A stretch of DNA of 64,000 bases from NCBI RefSeq assembly GCF_000420865.1, contig NZ_ATVT01000003.1:124001-188000 (forward strand), in the 5' to 3' direction. The notes under the pieces were generated by a model. That model saw nothing but the letters and a program-made list of their open reading frames with translations. It did no database searches and was not told where the DNA came from. Shown in pieces: positions 34,807 through 43,457 of this stretch. Made by a program: the position numbers and the translations under genes. This DNA comes from Butyrivibrio sp. XPD2006. GTDB lineage: Bacteria; Bacillota; Clostridia; Lachnospirales; Lachnospiraceae. Position 1 is the first letter of the stretch; each line of letters starts with the position of its first letter.

Positions 34807-36657
34807 ATGAAAAAGAGATTTTTTACAGCTGTTATGGCTGCTTTCGTGATTGGAAACGTGCTTGTAGGTTGCAGTGCAGAAAAAGAGTATGCAGGCATCA
34901 ATATAAATGAGCCGGAATCAGAAGCGACACAAGACTCTTATCTTGATATCAAACCACAATACACCTTGATAACCGATGATTACATGTATGTCGTGGATGA
35001 AAACGGCGATAAGGTGAGAGGGTTTTTCAAGGCTGATATTATAAAGGCGATCGGGGATGAAATAAAAATATCATATTATCTCAGATTGGTGACAGCCTTC
35101 GAAAATATCGCGATATGCGCATACGATGAATACGGAGCTGATGAAGTTAAGTTCTATGCATATAATTGTGACACCAAGGAGGTAGTTAACTTCTTTAACG
35201 GTAAGTTTTATCCGAGTGCAACAGATTATTACAATGGTAATGTTCTGATAAGATATAGCGATGTTGAATATTCATTTACAATAAATGAGGATCTTACTTA
35301 TACAGAAAATGATCCTGTTAATGAAGATTTTTTTGAGATTCTCGCTGATTATAAGATAGAGAAACCCCAGGATCGCAGTAACAAAGGCATTTCGGTGGCA
35401 AGAACTTTGGATGAAACAGGATATCTTCTGGTAAGTGCAAAAGACGAAGATCCTAACGGCGGAGATTCAAATCGCGGATATTTTATGTTAAAAAGCGATG
35501 GATCAGTTACAGCGCTTCCGCAGATTAAAGGTGAAAGAGTTACGATTGCAGACTACAGCAGATCAGGAATCATCTACGAAACATCCAAGGATTGGGATTT
35601 TGAAAAGGCTTACTGCCTTGATACTGATACTCTTGAAGTCAAAGAACTTCCCTGGGAGGAGCAGAAAACCTCTCTTGGCATAAATGACGGCATTCTTTAT
35701 TCATGTGATAACACCGAGTCAGATGTATACATGATAGATACCTACGATTACTATGCGTATGACATGGCAAGTGGCGAGGAGAGTAAGATCTTTTCAACAA
35801 GATCCGTTCCCGGAAGCGGATATGGTCTTGGCAGGAAGGGCGACTTCCAGATGTGCGGAGACAATGCTTTTGTACTTGATGTAGCAGGAGACAAGATCAA
35901 GTGGCTCAGGGTAAGCTATGAGGATGGAAATGTGTCTTTTACCGATATAGATTGTCCTGTCAGAGACGTGACACCGCTTTCGTATGGCACTGTTGAATAC
36001 GAAGCCGAGAGCTACGTGTGCCCGAAATGCGGGAAGGTTGTAAGCAAGAGCTATGAGGAATATCCGGTTATAGATGAAAGTTATTCAGAGCATGCAGATG
36101 AGATCAACAATAGTTTAAAAGAGCTTTTAACTGCTGATGATTTTTATGATTACAGTGATGATGATTGTGATATGCATGATTATGAAGAAGGTCTTTTTGA
36201 TACTCATGAATCCCTGGTCTGGGAAATGAATGTTATAAATGACAGGTTCCTTACTGTAGATATGTCAACATACTCGATGGCTGTTGGTGGAGCCCATGGT
36301 TATGGAACCGATTATCAGGTGGTCTATGATCTTGAGACGGGAAAACGCCTTAAAAACGAAGATATATTCAGAGGTGATGAAGAGCAGTTTAAGACCTTTA
36401 TTGCAGAAAAGACAAGAGAATATGCGGCGAACAGCGATGAAGATGAGCGTAGCAGATTCTTTTCACCTGACCTTGATGCAATCTATGATATGGCTTATGA
36501 GATCGCAAGCTTTGAAAATACAAACCTGGAATATTATGATGATCATCTGGAGCTTGTTTATCTGCAATATGAGATTGGGCCTTACGCTGCAGGCGTTTTC
36601 TATATCGATATCTCGTATGAGGATTTTATAGGCGCAAATACGCTAACTATTGAATGA
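34807..36657 (+). CDS. Lipoprotein with C-terminal RsiV/PdaC-like (DUF3298) domain
   Basis: A 616-aa secreted lipoprotein: signal MKKRFFTAVMAAFVIG, lipobox LVGC. Residues about 40-390 form a long beta-rich region, perhaps propeller-like. A CPKCG pair sits near residue 400 in a Tyr-rich stretch and a CxMH (CDMH) follows about 60 residues later, which could bind a metal. The last 150 residues (VGGAHGYGTDYQVVYDLETGK, then IGPYAAGVFYIDISYEDF) match DUF3298, the domain shared by the lysozyme-binding anti-sigma factor RsiV and deacetylase PdaC. No membrane anchor other than lipid. ATG 34807 is fixed by the signal peptide and AGGAGA. Function not known; envelope sensing or inhibitor binding is a guess. 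Confidence 0.72.
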   Translation: MKKRFFTAVMAAFVIGNVLVGCSAEKEYAGININEPESEATQDSYLDIKPQYTLITDDYMYVVDENGDKVRGFFKADIIKAIGDEIKISYYLRLVTAFENIAICAYDEYGADEVKFYAYNCDTKEVVNFFNGKFYPSATDYYNGNVLIRYSDVEYSFTINEDLTYTENDPVNEDFFEILADYKIEKPQDRSNKGISVARTLDETGYLLVSAKDEDPNGGDSNRGYFMLKSDGSVTALPQIKGERVTIADYSRSGIIYETSKDWDFEKAYCLDTDTLEVKELPWEEQKTSLGINDGILYSCDNTESDVYMIDTYDYYAYDMASGEESKIFSTRSVPGSGYGLGRKGDFQMCGDNAFVLDVAGDKIKWLRVSYEDGNVSFTDIDCPVRDVTPLSYGTVEYEAESYVCPKCGKVVSKSYEEYPVIDESYSEHADEINNSLKELLTADDFYDYSDDDCDMHDYEEGLFDTHESLVWEMNVINDRFLTVDMSTYSMAVGGAHGYGTDYQVVYDLETGKRLKNEDIFRGDEEQFKTFIAEKTREYAANSDEDERSRFFSPDLDAIYDMAYEIASFENTNLEYYDDHLELVYLQYEIGPYAAGVFYIDISYEDFIGANTLTIE

Positions 36658-36667
36658 ATTTTTCTTA

Positions 36668-36696
36668 TTTACAAACATGGTACAGCATGCTATACT
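36668..36696 (+). promoter_or_regulatory. Promoter of tRNA-Trp
   Basis: TTTACA (36668-36673), 17 bp and TATACT (36691-36696), about 36 bp before the mature tRNA. Confidence 0.65.
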
Positions 36697-36732
36697 ATGT
36701 TTCGTTGACGCGCTGTTGCGCAGATACGGAAT

Positions 36733-36804
36733 AGGGGAATCATACAATGGCTAGTATCACGGTCTCCAAAACCGTTCATGCGGGTTCGAATCCTGCTTCC
36801 CCTG
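36733..36804 (+). tRNA. tRNA-Trp (CCA)
   Basis: All four stems fold: acceptor AGGGGAA/TTCCCCT, D stem ATAC/GTAT with GG in the loop, anticodon stem ACGGT/ACCGT with loop CTCCAAA (anticodon CCA at 36766-36768), and T stem GCGGG/CCTGC with TTCGAAT. The discriminator base is G (36804), the identity base of bacterial tRNA-Trp. The 3' CCA is not encoded. Mature length 72. Confidence 0.97.
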
Positions 36805-36813
36805 CTACTTCAG

Positions 36814-36855
36814 AAAGGTTGAAAACTAGATTTTACTAGTCTTTCAGCCTTTTTT
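36814..36855 (+). terminator. Terminator of tRNA-Trp
   Basis: AAAGGTTGAAAACTAG (36814-36829) pairs with a complementary arm ending CAGCCTTT, with a small internal mismatch, followed by TTTTTT. Confidence 0.82.
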
Positions 36856-36925
36856 GTTTGCAAACAGGAGATTTTTGGTATACTAGAGGATATATTTTAA
36901 ATCAGAGAGATGGGGAAATTTTGTC

Positions 36926-37855
36926 ATGATTTACGAGAATGTACTTGAGGCAGTCGGGAATACTCCGCTGATACGCCTTAACAGGATGACAGGTGAGGAC
37001 AGTGCTGAGATACTTGTTAAGTTTGAGGGGACAAATATCGGCGGATCCATCAAGACCAGGACTGCGCTCAACATGATAATAGAAGCTGAGAAACAGGGGC
37101 TTATCCACGAGGATACCGTTATAGTCGAGCCTACAAGCGGCAACCAGGGAATAGGACTTGCGCTTGTAGGAGCAGTAAGGGGCTATAAGACCGTTATCAT
37201 CATGCCGGATTCTGTCAGCGAGGAGCGCAGAAAGCTTATAAGACACTACGGCGCAGAGGTTGTACTGATCCATGACGACGGCGATATAGGAAAGTGTATA
37301 GATGAGTGCTTAAAGGCAGCTCTTAAAATGCGCGACGAGGATCCAAAGGTCTTTGTACCACAGCAGTTTGAGAATCCAAACAACACTATGGCTCACAAAA
37401 AACATACTGCGGTTGAGATCATTGAGCAGGCAGGAAAGCCGATCCACGGATTTTGCTCGGGTATAGGTACAGGCGGAACCCTTACAGGTATCGGTGAAGT
37501 GTTAAAAGACAAATATCCTGACATCGAGATCTGGGCTGCCGAGCCTGAGAATGCAGCCATTCTCGCAGGCGGAAATATCGGAACTCACATGCAGATGGGA
37601 ATCGGAGACGGTATTATTCCTGATATTCTCAACCGGAATATCTATGACAATATCTATGTTGTATCCGATGATGAGGCCATAACTACATCCCAGAAGCTTG
37701 CAAGGCTTGAGGGCCTTATGTGCGGAATATCTAGCGGAACCAACGTGGCAGCAGCAATTAAGCTTGCTAAAAAGCTTGGACCGGGCAAGACGGTAGTGAC
37801 TGTTCTTCCCGATACGGCTGAGAGATATTTCTCAACTCCACTTTTTGATGAATAA
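36926..37855 (+). CDS. Cysteine-synthase-family PLP enzyme
   Basis: A 309-aa fold-type II PLP enzyme closest to O-acetylserine sulfhydrylase (CysK/CysM). PLP Lys lies in GGSIKTR; the substrate-binding loop reads TSGNQGIG, the phosphate loop GIGTGGTLTG, and the C-terminal Ser motif GISSGTN. Two positions differ from standard CysK: the residue after the PLP Lys is Thr-Arg instead of Asp-Arg, and the substrate loop has Gln where CysK has Thr. It therefore may use a different acceptor or donor, though cysteine synthesis remains most likely. It is a single gene with its own TATACT promoter (36879-36884). Confidence 0.83.
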   Translation: MIYENVLEAVGNTPLIRLNRMTGEDSAEILVKFEGTNIGGSIKTRTALNMIIEAEKQGLIHEDTVIVEPTSGNQGIGLALVGAVRGYKTVIIMPDSVSEERRKLIRHYGAEVVLIHDDGDIGKCIDECLKAALKMRDEDPKVFVPQQFENPNNTMAHKKHTAVEIIEQAGKPIHGFCSGIGTGGTLTGIGEVLKDKYPDIEIWAAEPENAAILAGGNIGTHMQMGIGDGIIPDILNRNIYDNIYVVSDDEAITTSQKLARLEGLMCGISSGTNVAAAIKLAKKLGPGKTVVTVLPDTAERYFSTPLFDE

Positions 37856-37868
37856 ATTTAACTTTTTA

Positions 37869-37898
37869 TTGCTTTAATGCGTTGCAGTATGATATACT
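37869..37898 (+). promoter_or_regulatory. Promoter upstream of the AGCS symporter
   Basis: TTGCTT (37869-37874), 18 bp and TATACT (37893-37898). Start near 37905, directly before a terminator-like hairpin. Confidence 0.45.
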
Positions 37899-37911
37899 AA
37901 CCGGGAACAAG

Positions 37912-37945
37912 GGCGTTCGAATCGAATTAATTCGTGCGCCTTTTT
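37912..37945 (+). terminator. Hairpin with U-run before the AGCS gene
   Basis: GGCGTTCGAAT (37912-37922) pairs with ATTCGTGCGCC (37930-37940) with one T-T mismatch, then five T. It either ends the cysteine-synthase transcript or, given the TATACT just upstream, attenuates the symporter leader. Confidence 0.65.
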
Positions 37946-37979
37946 CTTATATCTGAGGTTTAGTTAGGAGGAGATGCAT

Positions 37980-39485
37980 ATGGGCAATTTATTAACTTCC
38001 GTTGAGAACATCAACAATGCTGTTAACGGTTTTGTATGGGGACTTCCCATGCTGATTCTGCTGGTTGGAACCGGCATTTTAATGACAATTCTCACCAAAG
38101 TATTCCAGATTTCTCACTTTAAGCACTGGGTCAGGAGTACCATAGGCGGAATATTTAAGGATAAGCATGTCACAGCCCACACAGGCAAAGACGATACGCA
38201 GATTTCACAGTTCCAGAGTCTTTGTACCGCTCTTGCGGCAACTATCGGAACCGGTAATATCGCAGGTGTCGCAGCAGCCATTCTTGCAGGCGGTCCCGGA
38301 GCGATATTCTGGATGTGGATTGTTTCTTTCTTTGGTATGATGACCAATTTCTCCGAGAATGTTCTCGGAATTTACTACAGGCGCAGAAATGAGCGCAATG
38401 AATGGTGCGGAGGCGCAATGTACTATCTCAAGTACGGTCTTGGCTCCAAGAAAGGCTTTGCTCATATCGGAGCATTTCTTGCTGTTATGTTCAGCCTTTT
38501 CTGCGTAATCGCATCTTTTGGTATCGGCAATATGAGTCAGATCAATTCTATTGCGGTCAACATGAATTCAGCTTTTGGTATACCATACGTTTTCACCGGT
38601 GCACTTCTTATGGCACTTGCAGGCCTTGTTATTGTGGGCGGTCTTAAAAGAATCGCATCCGTAACTGAGAGACTGGTGCCCTTCATGGCAGTGATCTACC
38701 TAGTTTGCACAATTGTAATTATTGTTCTTAATTTTGATAAAGCAGGTGCTGTATTCGCCTCCATTATAAAGGGAGCCTTCGGTATGAGAGCAGTAGGCGG
38801 CGGAATTGTAGGAAGCGGAGTTGCCTATGCTATGCAGTGGGGAATGAAGCGCGGAGTATTCTCCAACGAGGCAGGTCTTGGTTCATCGGTTATGGTCCAT
38901 TCTTCATCCAATGTAAGAGAACCTGTAGTTCAGGGAATGTGGGGAATCTTTGAGGTATTTGCAGACACAATTATCGTATGCAGCCTTACAGCTTTTGCTG
39001 TACTTTCCAGCGGACTGGTCAATCTTGATACAGGTGAGGTTGTTTCTGACGCGGTTTCAACAGCTCTTGTTGCAGAGGCTTTCTCAACAGTATATGGCAA
39101 GGCCGGTGCAGCTTTTATAGCCATCGCAATCCTGTTCTTTGCGTTCTCGACAGTACTGGGCTGGAGTCAGTACGGAAGCAAGGCTTTTGAGTATCTGTTT
39201 GGTACAAAGGCATCCAAGATATATCAGCTTGTATTTGTAATCTTCATCATGGTAGGCGCTACAATGGACCTTACTCTTGCATGGGATCTTTCAGATACCT
39301 TCAACGGTATGATGGCTATTCCGAACCTTATCGGTGTACTGGCACTTTCGGGAACAGTAATGAAGATAACACAGAACTACGTTGACAGAAAAATAAAAGG
39401 AAAGCACGTTAAACCCATGCTTTCCGCTGTAGATGAGATTCAGGAGCTACATGAAGAAGAACTCAAAATGGCTTCAGGAGAGTAA
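37980..39485 (+). CDS. Sodium:alanine/glycine symporter (AGCS family)
   Basis: A 501-aa membrane protein with about 11 helices importing alanine, glycine or similar amino acids with sodium. Typical AGCS blocks are present: ALAATIGTGNIAGVAAAIL, GGPGAIFWMW, the RRNERNEWCGGAMYYL loop, and KRGVFSNEAGLGSS. ATG 37980 is chosen because AGGAGGAG ends only one base before the alternative ATG 37974. The last 23 bases overlap the convergent phosphopantetheinyl transferase gene. Confidence 0.93.
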   Translation: MGNLLTSVENINNAVNGFVWGLPMLILLVGTGILMTILTKVFQISHFKHWVRSTIGGIFKDKHVTAHTGKDDTQISQFQSLCTALAATIGTGNIAGVAAAILAGGPGAIFWMWIVSFFGMMTNFSENVLGIYYRRRNERNEWCGGAMYYLKYGLGSKKGFAHIGAFLAVMFSLFCVIASFGIGNMSQINSIAVNMNSAFGIPYVFTGALLMALAGLVIVGGLKRIASVTERLVPFMAVIYLVCTIVIIVLNFDKAGAVFASIIKGAFGMRAVGGGIVGSGVAYAMQWGMKRGVFSNEAGLGSSVMVHSSSNVREPVVQGMWGIFEVFADTIIVCSLTAFAVLSSGLVNLDTGEVVSDAVSTALVAEAFSTVYGKAGAAFIAIAILFFAFSTVLGWSQYGSKAFEYLFGTKASKIYQLVFVIFIMVGATMDLTLAWDLSDTFNGMMAIPNLIGVLALSGTVMKITQNYVDRKIKGKHVKPMLSAVDEIQELHEEELKMASGE

Positions 39486-40122
39486 ACTCATCGCACTCTG
39501 AACAAATTGTTATCTGATAGTTTTCGATTTCATATGGTAAAAGATTCAGTGCCTCACAGTCATACACGGCTGATGAGGCCTTTATCTTGCCGTTTTCAAG
39601 GCGCAGGGAGATGCCTTTTGGCTCCATGGCTATCCCTTTTCCGCTGTGTTTCATGATGCTCTCTTTTACGGTCCAGAGTCTTGTATAGACTTTGTCCGCA
39701 TCATTTTCGCTGTCCATAAGCTCTTTTGCCAGATTCTGATCATCTTCGCCAAATACATAGTTTACAAGGCTGTCCTTAAAATGCTTGATCTTCTCGATGT
39801 CTACGCCAATCTCTCTGTCTGAAATGCCAAGGATGACAACATCTCCTGAATGGGATATATTGAAAAAGATATCGCCATGTCCCTTGATGCGTGGCTTTTT
39901 GTTCTGATCCGGCATTACTTCATAGCTTGAGATACCGATGTCCTTCATGGCTGTGTCAAGAAGTATTCCGGCACCAAGGGATAATAGCTTTGAGTGCTGC
40001 GGTTTGAAGGCATCGATTTTTTCTTTTCTGAAATCCGGCATCCTGCGGTACCATATATCAAACTGCCCGGGATCCTGAAGAGAATCAATATTCATGATGT
40101 ATAATCTGTTTTGTGTTTTCAT
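39463..40122 (-). CDS. 4'-phosphopantetheinyl transferase (Sfp type)
   Basis: A 219-aa Sfp/AcpT-superfamily enzyme that moves phosphopantetheine from CoA onto carrier proteins. The motifs are present in order: FFNISHSGD, GVDIEKI (metal-binding Asp/Glu) and LWTVKESIMKHSGKGI (WxxKEA-like motif). Length matches the Sfp class rather than the short AcpS class, so it may serve a secondary-metabolite or alternative acyl carrier protein; no PKS/NRPS is in the window. ATG 40122 lies only 6 nt after a TATAAT, so the mRNA may be leaderless; ATG 40095 is the alternative and has no ribosome-binding site either. Confidence 0.87.
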   Translation of the reverse strand: MKTQNRLYIMNIDSLQDPGQFDIWYRRMPDFRKEKIDAFKPQHSKLLSLGAGILLDTAMKDIGISSYEVMPDQNKKPRIKGHGDIFFNISHSGDVVILGISDREIGVDIEKIKHFKDSLVNYVFGEDDQNLAKELMDSENDADKVYTRLWTVKESIMKHSGKGIAMEPKGISLRLENGKIKASSAVYDCEALNLLPYEIENYQITICSECDEFTLLKPF

Positions 40123-40128
40123 GACGTC

Positions 40129-40137
40129 ATTATAGCA
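40129..40137 (-). promoter_or_regulatory. Extended -10 of the phosphopantetheinyl transferase gene
   Basis: On the minus strand TGCTATAAT, with the hexamer at 40134-40129. Predicted start at about 40122, the A of the ATG. Confidence 0.5.
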
Positions 40138-40225
40138 CCGGATGAACGCAAGGAAAATTGTCAAAAGGGCATATGTACAATAAATAGTGTATAATAATAC
40201 GTAAGAGAGATTGGAGAAGTCATAG

Positions 40226-40930
40226 ATGATAAACCTTGCAATTGTAGAGGATGAAGATTCATATGCGGATCAGCTCACTGAGTTTGTGAACAGATACCAG
40301 CAGGAGAGCGGTAATCATTTCAAGATCACAAGGTTCAGAGACGGAGATGAGATCACAAACGGCTACAAAAGTCAGTTTGATATTATTCTCATGGACATAG
40401 AGATGAAGCTTGTCGACGGAATGACGGCGGCTGAGGAGATAAGAAAGCTTGATCAGAATGTGGTGATCATGTTTATCACCAACATGACAAGCTATGCCAT
40501 AAGGGGGTATCAGGTGGATGCTCTCGATTATGTCCTTAAGCCTGTGAGTTACTTTGCCTTTTCCCAGAAGCTTGACAGGGCTCTTGGCAGGGTCAAGAAA
40601 GAGGACTCCAACATCATTTCCATTGAGATGTCATCCGGAGTTAAAAAGCTTGATATCGACAATATCTTTTATATTGAAAGCCAGGGGCATAATCTGAATT
40701 TCTATACAGGAGCCGGAGAGTTTACCATAAGGGCCAAGCTCTCTGATTTTGAACAGCAGCTTGCTCCGTACCATTTCTTCAGGAGCAACAAGGGCTATCT
40801 TGTTAATCTCAAATATGTGGACGGCGTTGAGAAGGGTAGCTGCATCATAGCAGGTAAACAGCTCCTCATAAGCCGTGCCAGAAAAAATGACTTTATGACA
40901 GCGCTTACTGATTACATGGCAGGAATATGA
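40226..40930 (+). CDS. LytTR-family response regulator
   Basis: A 234-aa response regulator of the AgrA/LytR type. Receiver domain residues 1-120 with phospho-acceptor D57 (LMDIE) and KPVSY; LytTR DNA-binding domain from about 135 (YIESQGHNLNFYT, FFRSNKGYLVNL). First gene of an operon with the GHKL kinase (start 2 bp after its stop) and a diguanylate cyclase. In the family, signals are often peptides, but no peptide precursor gene was seen nearby. Confidence 0.92.
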   Translation: MINLAIVEDEDSYADQLTEFVNRYQQESGNHFKITRFRDGDEITNGYKSQFDIILMDIEMKLVDGMTAAEEIRKLDQNVVIMFITNMTSYAIRGYQVDALDYVLKPVSYFAFSQKLDRALGRVKKEDSNIISIEMSSGVKKLDIDNIFYIESQGHNLNFYTGAGEFTIRAKLSDFEQQLAPYHFFRSNKGYLVNLKYVDGVEKGSCIIAGKQLLISRARKNDFMTALTDYMAGI

Positions 40931-40931
40931 T

Positions 40932-42242
40932 ATGGAAAACTATTATCAGGATATACCCAGACTATATACGGCCATCGCGGAATGGCTGGCCTGCATTACC
41001 TATTGCCTTGTCTTAAAGCGCAAGGTCAAGAGAAGCAGCTTTATAATAATCTCTGTGGTTGCACTTTTGGTGCAATCTCTTTTTCTTGTTTTCACGGCAA
41101 ATCTTCCCATATTCTTCTGGATTCCATGTATGCTCATGGCAGTTGGTTTCATGTTTGTTTTCATGTTTATCGTATGCGATGATACGGTGAATGTGGTCGG
41201 ATATTACTGTGCAAGAGCGTTTCTTCTGGCAGAACTGGCAGCATCTTTGGAATGGCAGCTGGCATGCTTCTTCAGGAGATTCAATGATTCGATGGTGAAT
41301 CAGGTTTTCATTCTGATCCTGGTCTATGCTTTTGTGTTTGTATGGGCTCATCATATGGAAAAGAGTATAACAAGAGGTATTTTCCAGCTGGAGATAAACA
41401 CACATGAGCTTTTGGCAGCGATACTTATAGCGGCAGCAGTCTTCGCTTTCAGCAATCTCAGTTTTATTTTTTCAAATACACCGTTTTCTGTAGGTGTTGC
41501 GGCGGATGTCTTTTATGTAAGGACTCTGGTGGATGTAGCCGGTATCATGATCCTCTATGTATATCAGAGCCGTATCTGTGAGCTTCTTGCAGAAAAAGAG
41601 CTGAGTAACATCCATTCGATGCTCAAAGCCCAATATGATAAGTACAGAAACTATCAGACTACCTTCGATATGATAAACGTCAAATACCATGACTTAAAGC
41701 ATCAGATTGCAGGGCTCCGTGCGGAGATGAGCGAAGAACAGAGACAGGAGTGGATAGACTCACTGGAGCAGGAGCTTGAATCCTACAGTCCGGAGCTGCA
41801 GACGGGCAATAGTGTTCTGGATACACTGATCGCCGGAAAAATGATGAGCTGCAGGGCCAATAACATCAAAGTTACCTGTGTTGCGGATGGAAATATACTT
41901 GATTTCATGCATGTTGCCGATATCTGTACCATATTCGGAAATGCCCTGGATAACGCTATAGAGAGCGTTTCGCTCATTGATGATCCGGAAAAGAGACTCA
42001 TCCACATATCTGTGTCTCCGAAGAAAAATTTTGTTATAATACAAATAAACAATTATTGCGAAAACCAGATAAAGATAAAGAATGGTTACCCGGTGACAAC
42101 TAAGGCAGATAAGAGCAGTCACGGTTTTGGGTTAAAGAGTATACGATATACTGTCGATAAATATCATGGAAGTGTCACTTTTGATGTTAACAAGAACTGG
42201 TTTGAACTCAAGATACTTATACCTCGCGGAGGAATAGCATGA
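40932..42242 (+). CDS. GHKL-domain sensor histidine kinase (AgrC-like)
   Basis: A 436-aa membrane kinase. About six hydrophobic helices occupy residues 15-220. A dimerisation segment follows with the probable phospho-His in KYHDLKHQ (H253), then a GHKL ATPase domain with GNALDNAIE (N box) and SHGFGLKSIRYTV (G box). It pairs with the upstream LytTR regulator. Its stop overlaps the start of the diguanylate cyclase gene (ATGA). Confidence 0.9.
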   Translation: MENYYQDIPRLYTAIAEWLACITYCLVLKRKVKRSSFIIISVVALLVQSLFLVFTANLPIFFWIPCMLMAVGFMFVFMFIVCDDTVNVVGYYCARAFLLAELAASLEWQLACFFRRFNDSMVNQVFILILVYAFVFVWAHHMEKSITRGIFQLEINTHELLAAILIAAAVFAFSNLSFIFSNTPFSVGVAADVFYVRTLVDVAGIMILYVYQSRICELLAEKELSNIHSMLKAQYDKYRNYQTTFDMINVKYHDLKHQIAGLRAEMSEEQRQEWIDSLEQELESYSPELQTGNSVLDTLIAGKMMSCRANNIKVTCVADGNILDFMHVADICTIFGNALDNAIESVSLIDDPEKRLIHISVSPKKNFVIIQINNYCENQIKIKNGYPVTTKADKSSHGFGLKSIRYTVDKYHGSVTFDVNKNWFELKILIPRGGIA

Positions 42243-43360
42243 GTATATACGGAACAGTCATTCAGGACTATGTGGGTTTTGTGCTTCTGGTAGCTCTTTT
42301 GTACAGCAGCAGGATCAGGCGATCAGATAAGCAATTGGGACTCAGATTATTTACAATGATCACTATTATGACAATGATAGCCTGCATTGTAGATTCCCTG
42401 TCCTTTTTTGTTGACGGAAAGCCCGGGCTCTTTATGAGGATCGTTGGCATTGTGACCAACACCTATTGCTTTGTTGTCAATCCGATATTTATCGCATCCT
42501 GGTGTCTTTACGAGGACCTGAAACTGTATAAATCCATGGCCAGGGTTAAGAGAATATATACTTATGCATTTATTCCTGCAATTTTGCTGGTTGTCATTGC
42601 GCTGGTCAATATGTTCCTGCCGATCATCTTTTATCTGGATGAGAATAATGTATATCACAGACTTCCCTTCAATTATGCATATTATATTGTGGATATAGGG
42701 TATGTTCTGTTCAGTATCTGGATATTTAAATCCTATGAAAAACGATATGGAAGACCACGGTTTTTCCCGTTGTTTATTATGTTAAGCCCTATAATTCTGG
42801 GATGCGGGATCCAGGTTCTGTTTTATGGTGTATCACTCATATGGGTGTCCATGGGTGTAGGTCTTACAGCCATTTATATGTCCATACAGAACGAGTTTTC
42901 ATATCAGGATAAACTTACCGGACTTTATAACAGAGCTTATCTGGATTACATGCTGGAGAGCAGTACCAGAGACAAGAAACCTCTGGGCGGCATCATGATA
43001 GACGTTGATTACTTTAAACAGATCAACGATACCTACGGTCATTCATATGGCGATGAGGCGCTGATTGATGTTGCAAGGATCATAACCTTTGCCAAGCCTG
43101 ACAAGGCAGTGGCAATAAGATTTGCCGGAGATGAGTTCATAGTCATGCTGAGGTCTGCCAATGAGAAGCAGATGCAGAGCATGGTCGAGAGCATAAGAGA
43201 AGAACTCAAGATGTTTAATGAAACAGAAGAGCGAAGATATAAGCTGTCTCTTTCGCTGGGATACAGTATATACGAACCGGCTCATGACTCGATCGATATC
43301 TTCTTGAAGCGCATGGATGACAACATGTACGAGGAAAAGAAGGAGAAACACACAAGATAG
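42239..43360 (+). CDS. Membrane diguanylate cyclase with AGDEF signature
   Basis: A 373-aa protein with about seven transmembrane helices (residues 5-215) of the 7TM histidine-kinase-N-terminus type and a GGDEF domain (about 220-370). The signature is AGDEF (296-300); A-G-D-E-F variants are often still active. Preceding motifs (DKLTGLYNRAYL, DVDYFKQINDTYGH) are intact. Translationally coupled to the kinase, so c-di-GMP production is probably tied to the same operon signal. Confidence 0.9.
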   Translation: MSIYGTVIQDYVGFVLLVALLYSSRIRRSDKQLGLRLFTMITIMTMIACIVDSLSFFVDGKPGLFMRIVGIVTNTYCFVVNPIFIASWCLYEDLKLYKSMARVKRIYTYAFIPAILLVVIALVNMFLPIIFYLDENNVYHRLPFNYAYYIVDIGYVLFSIWIFKSYEKRYGRPRFFPLFIMLSPIILGCGIQVLFYGVSLIWVSMGVGLTAIYMSIQNEFSYQDKLTGLYNRAYLDYMLESSTRDKKPLGGIMIDVDYFKQINDTYGHSYGDEALIDVARIITFAKPDKAVAIRFAGDEFIVMLRSANEKQMQSMVESIREELKMFNETEERRYKLSLSLGYSIYEPAHDSIDIFLKRMDDNMYEEKKEKHTR

Positions 43361-43380
43361 TTTAATTACCGTTCATGACA

Positions 43381-43421
43381 AAAATCGTACCGTTTGTGAC
43401 AAAAACGGCACGATTTTTTTT
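43381..43421 (+). terminator. Terminator after the LytTR-kinase-cyclase operon
   Basis: AAAATCGTACCGTTT (43381-43395) pairs with AAACGGCACGATTTT (43403-43417) with one mismatch, followed by more T. The 5' part is also one of two 21-bp imperfect direct repeats beginning CCGTTCATGACAAAA and CCGTTTGTGACAAAA (from about 43369 and 43390). Confidence 0.83.
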
Positions 43422-43457
43422 GCGTGCTAGTATAAAGTCAGCGAAAGGAGAGAAAAC

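Noticed and set aside
36733..36804. tRNA with a suppressor or non-Trp identity
   Set aside because: The anticodon loop CTCCAAA gives CCA, and the discriminator G and A-U first pair are normal for tRNA-Trp.
37861..37979. Glycine riboswitch before the AGCS gene
   Set aside because: The leader is only about 75 nt and lacks the conserved glycine aptamer core; only a terminator-like hairpin is visible.
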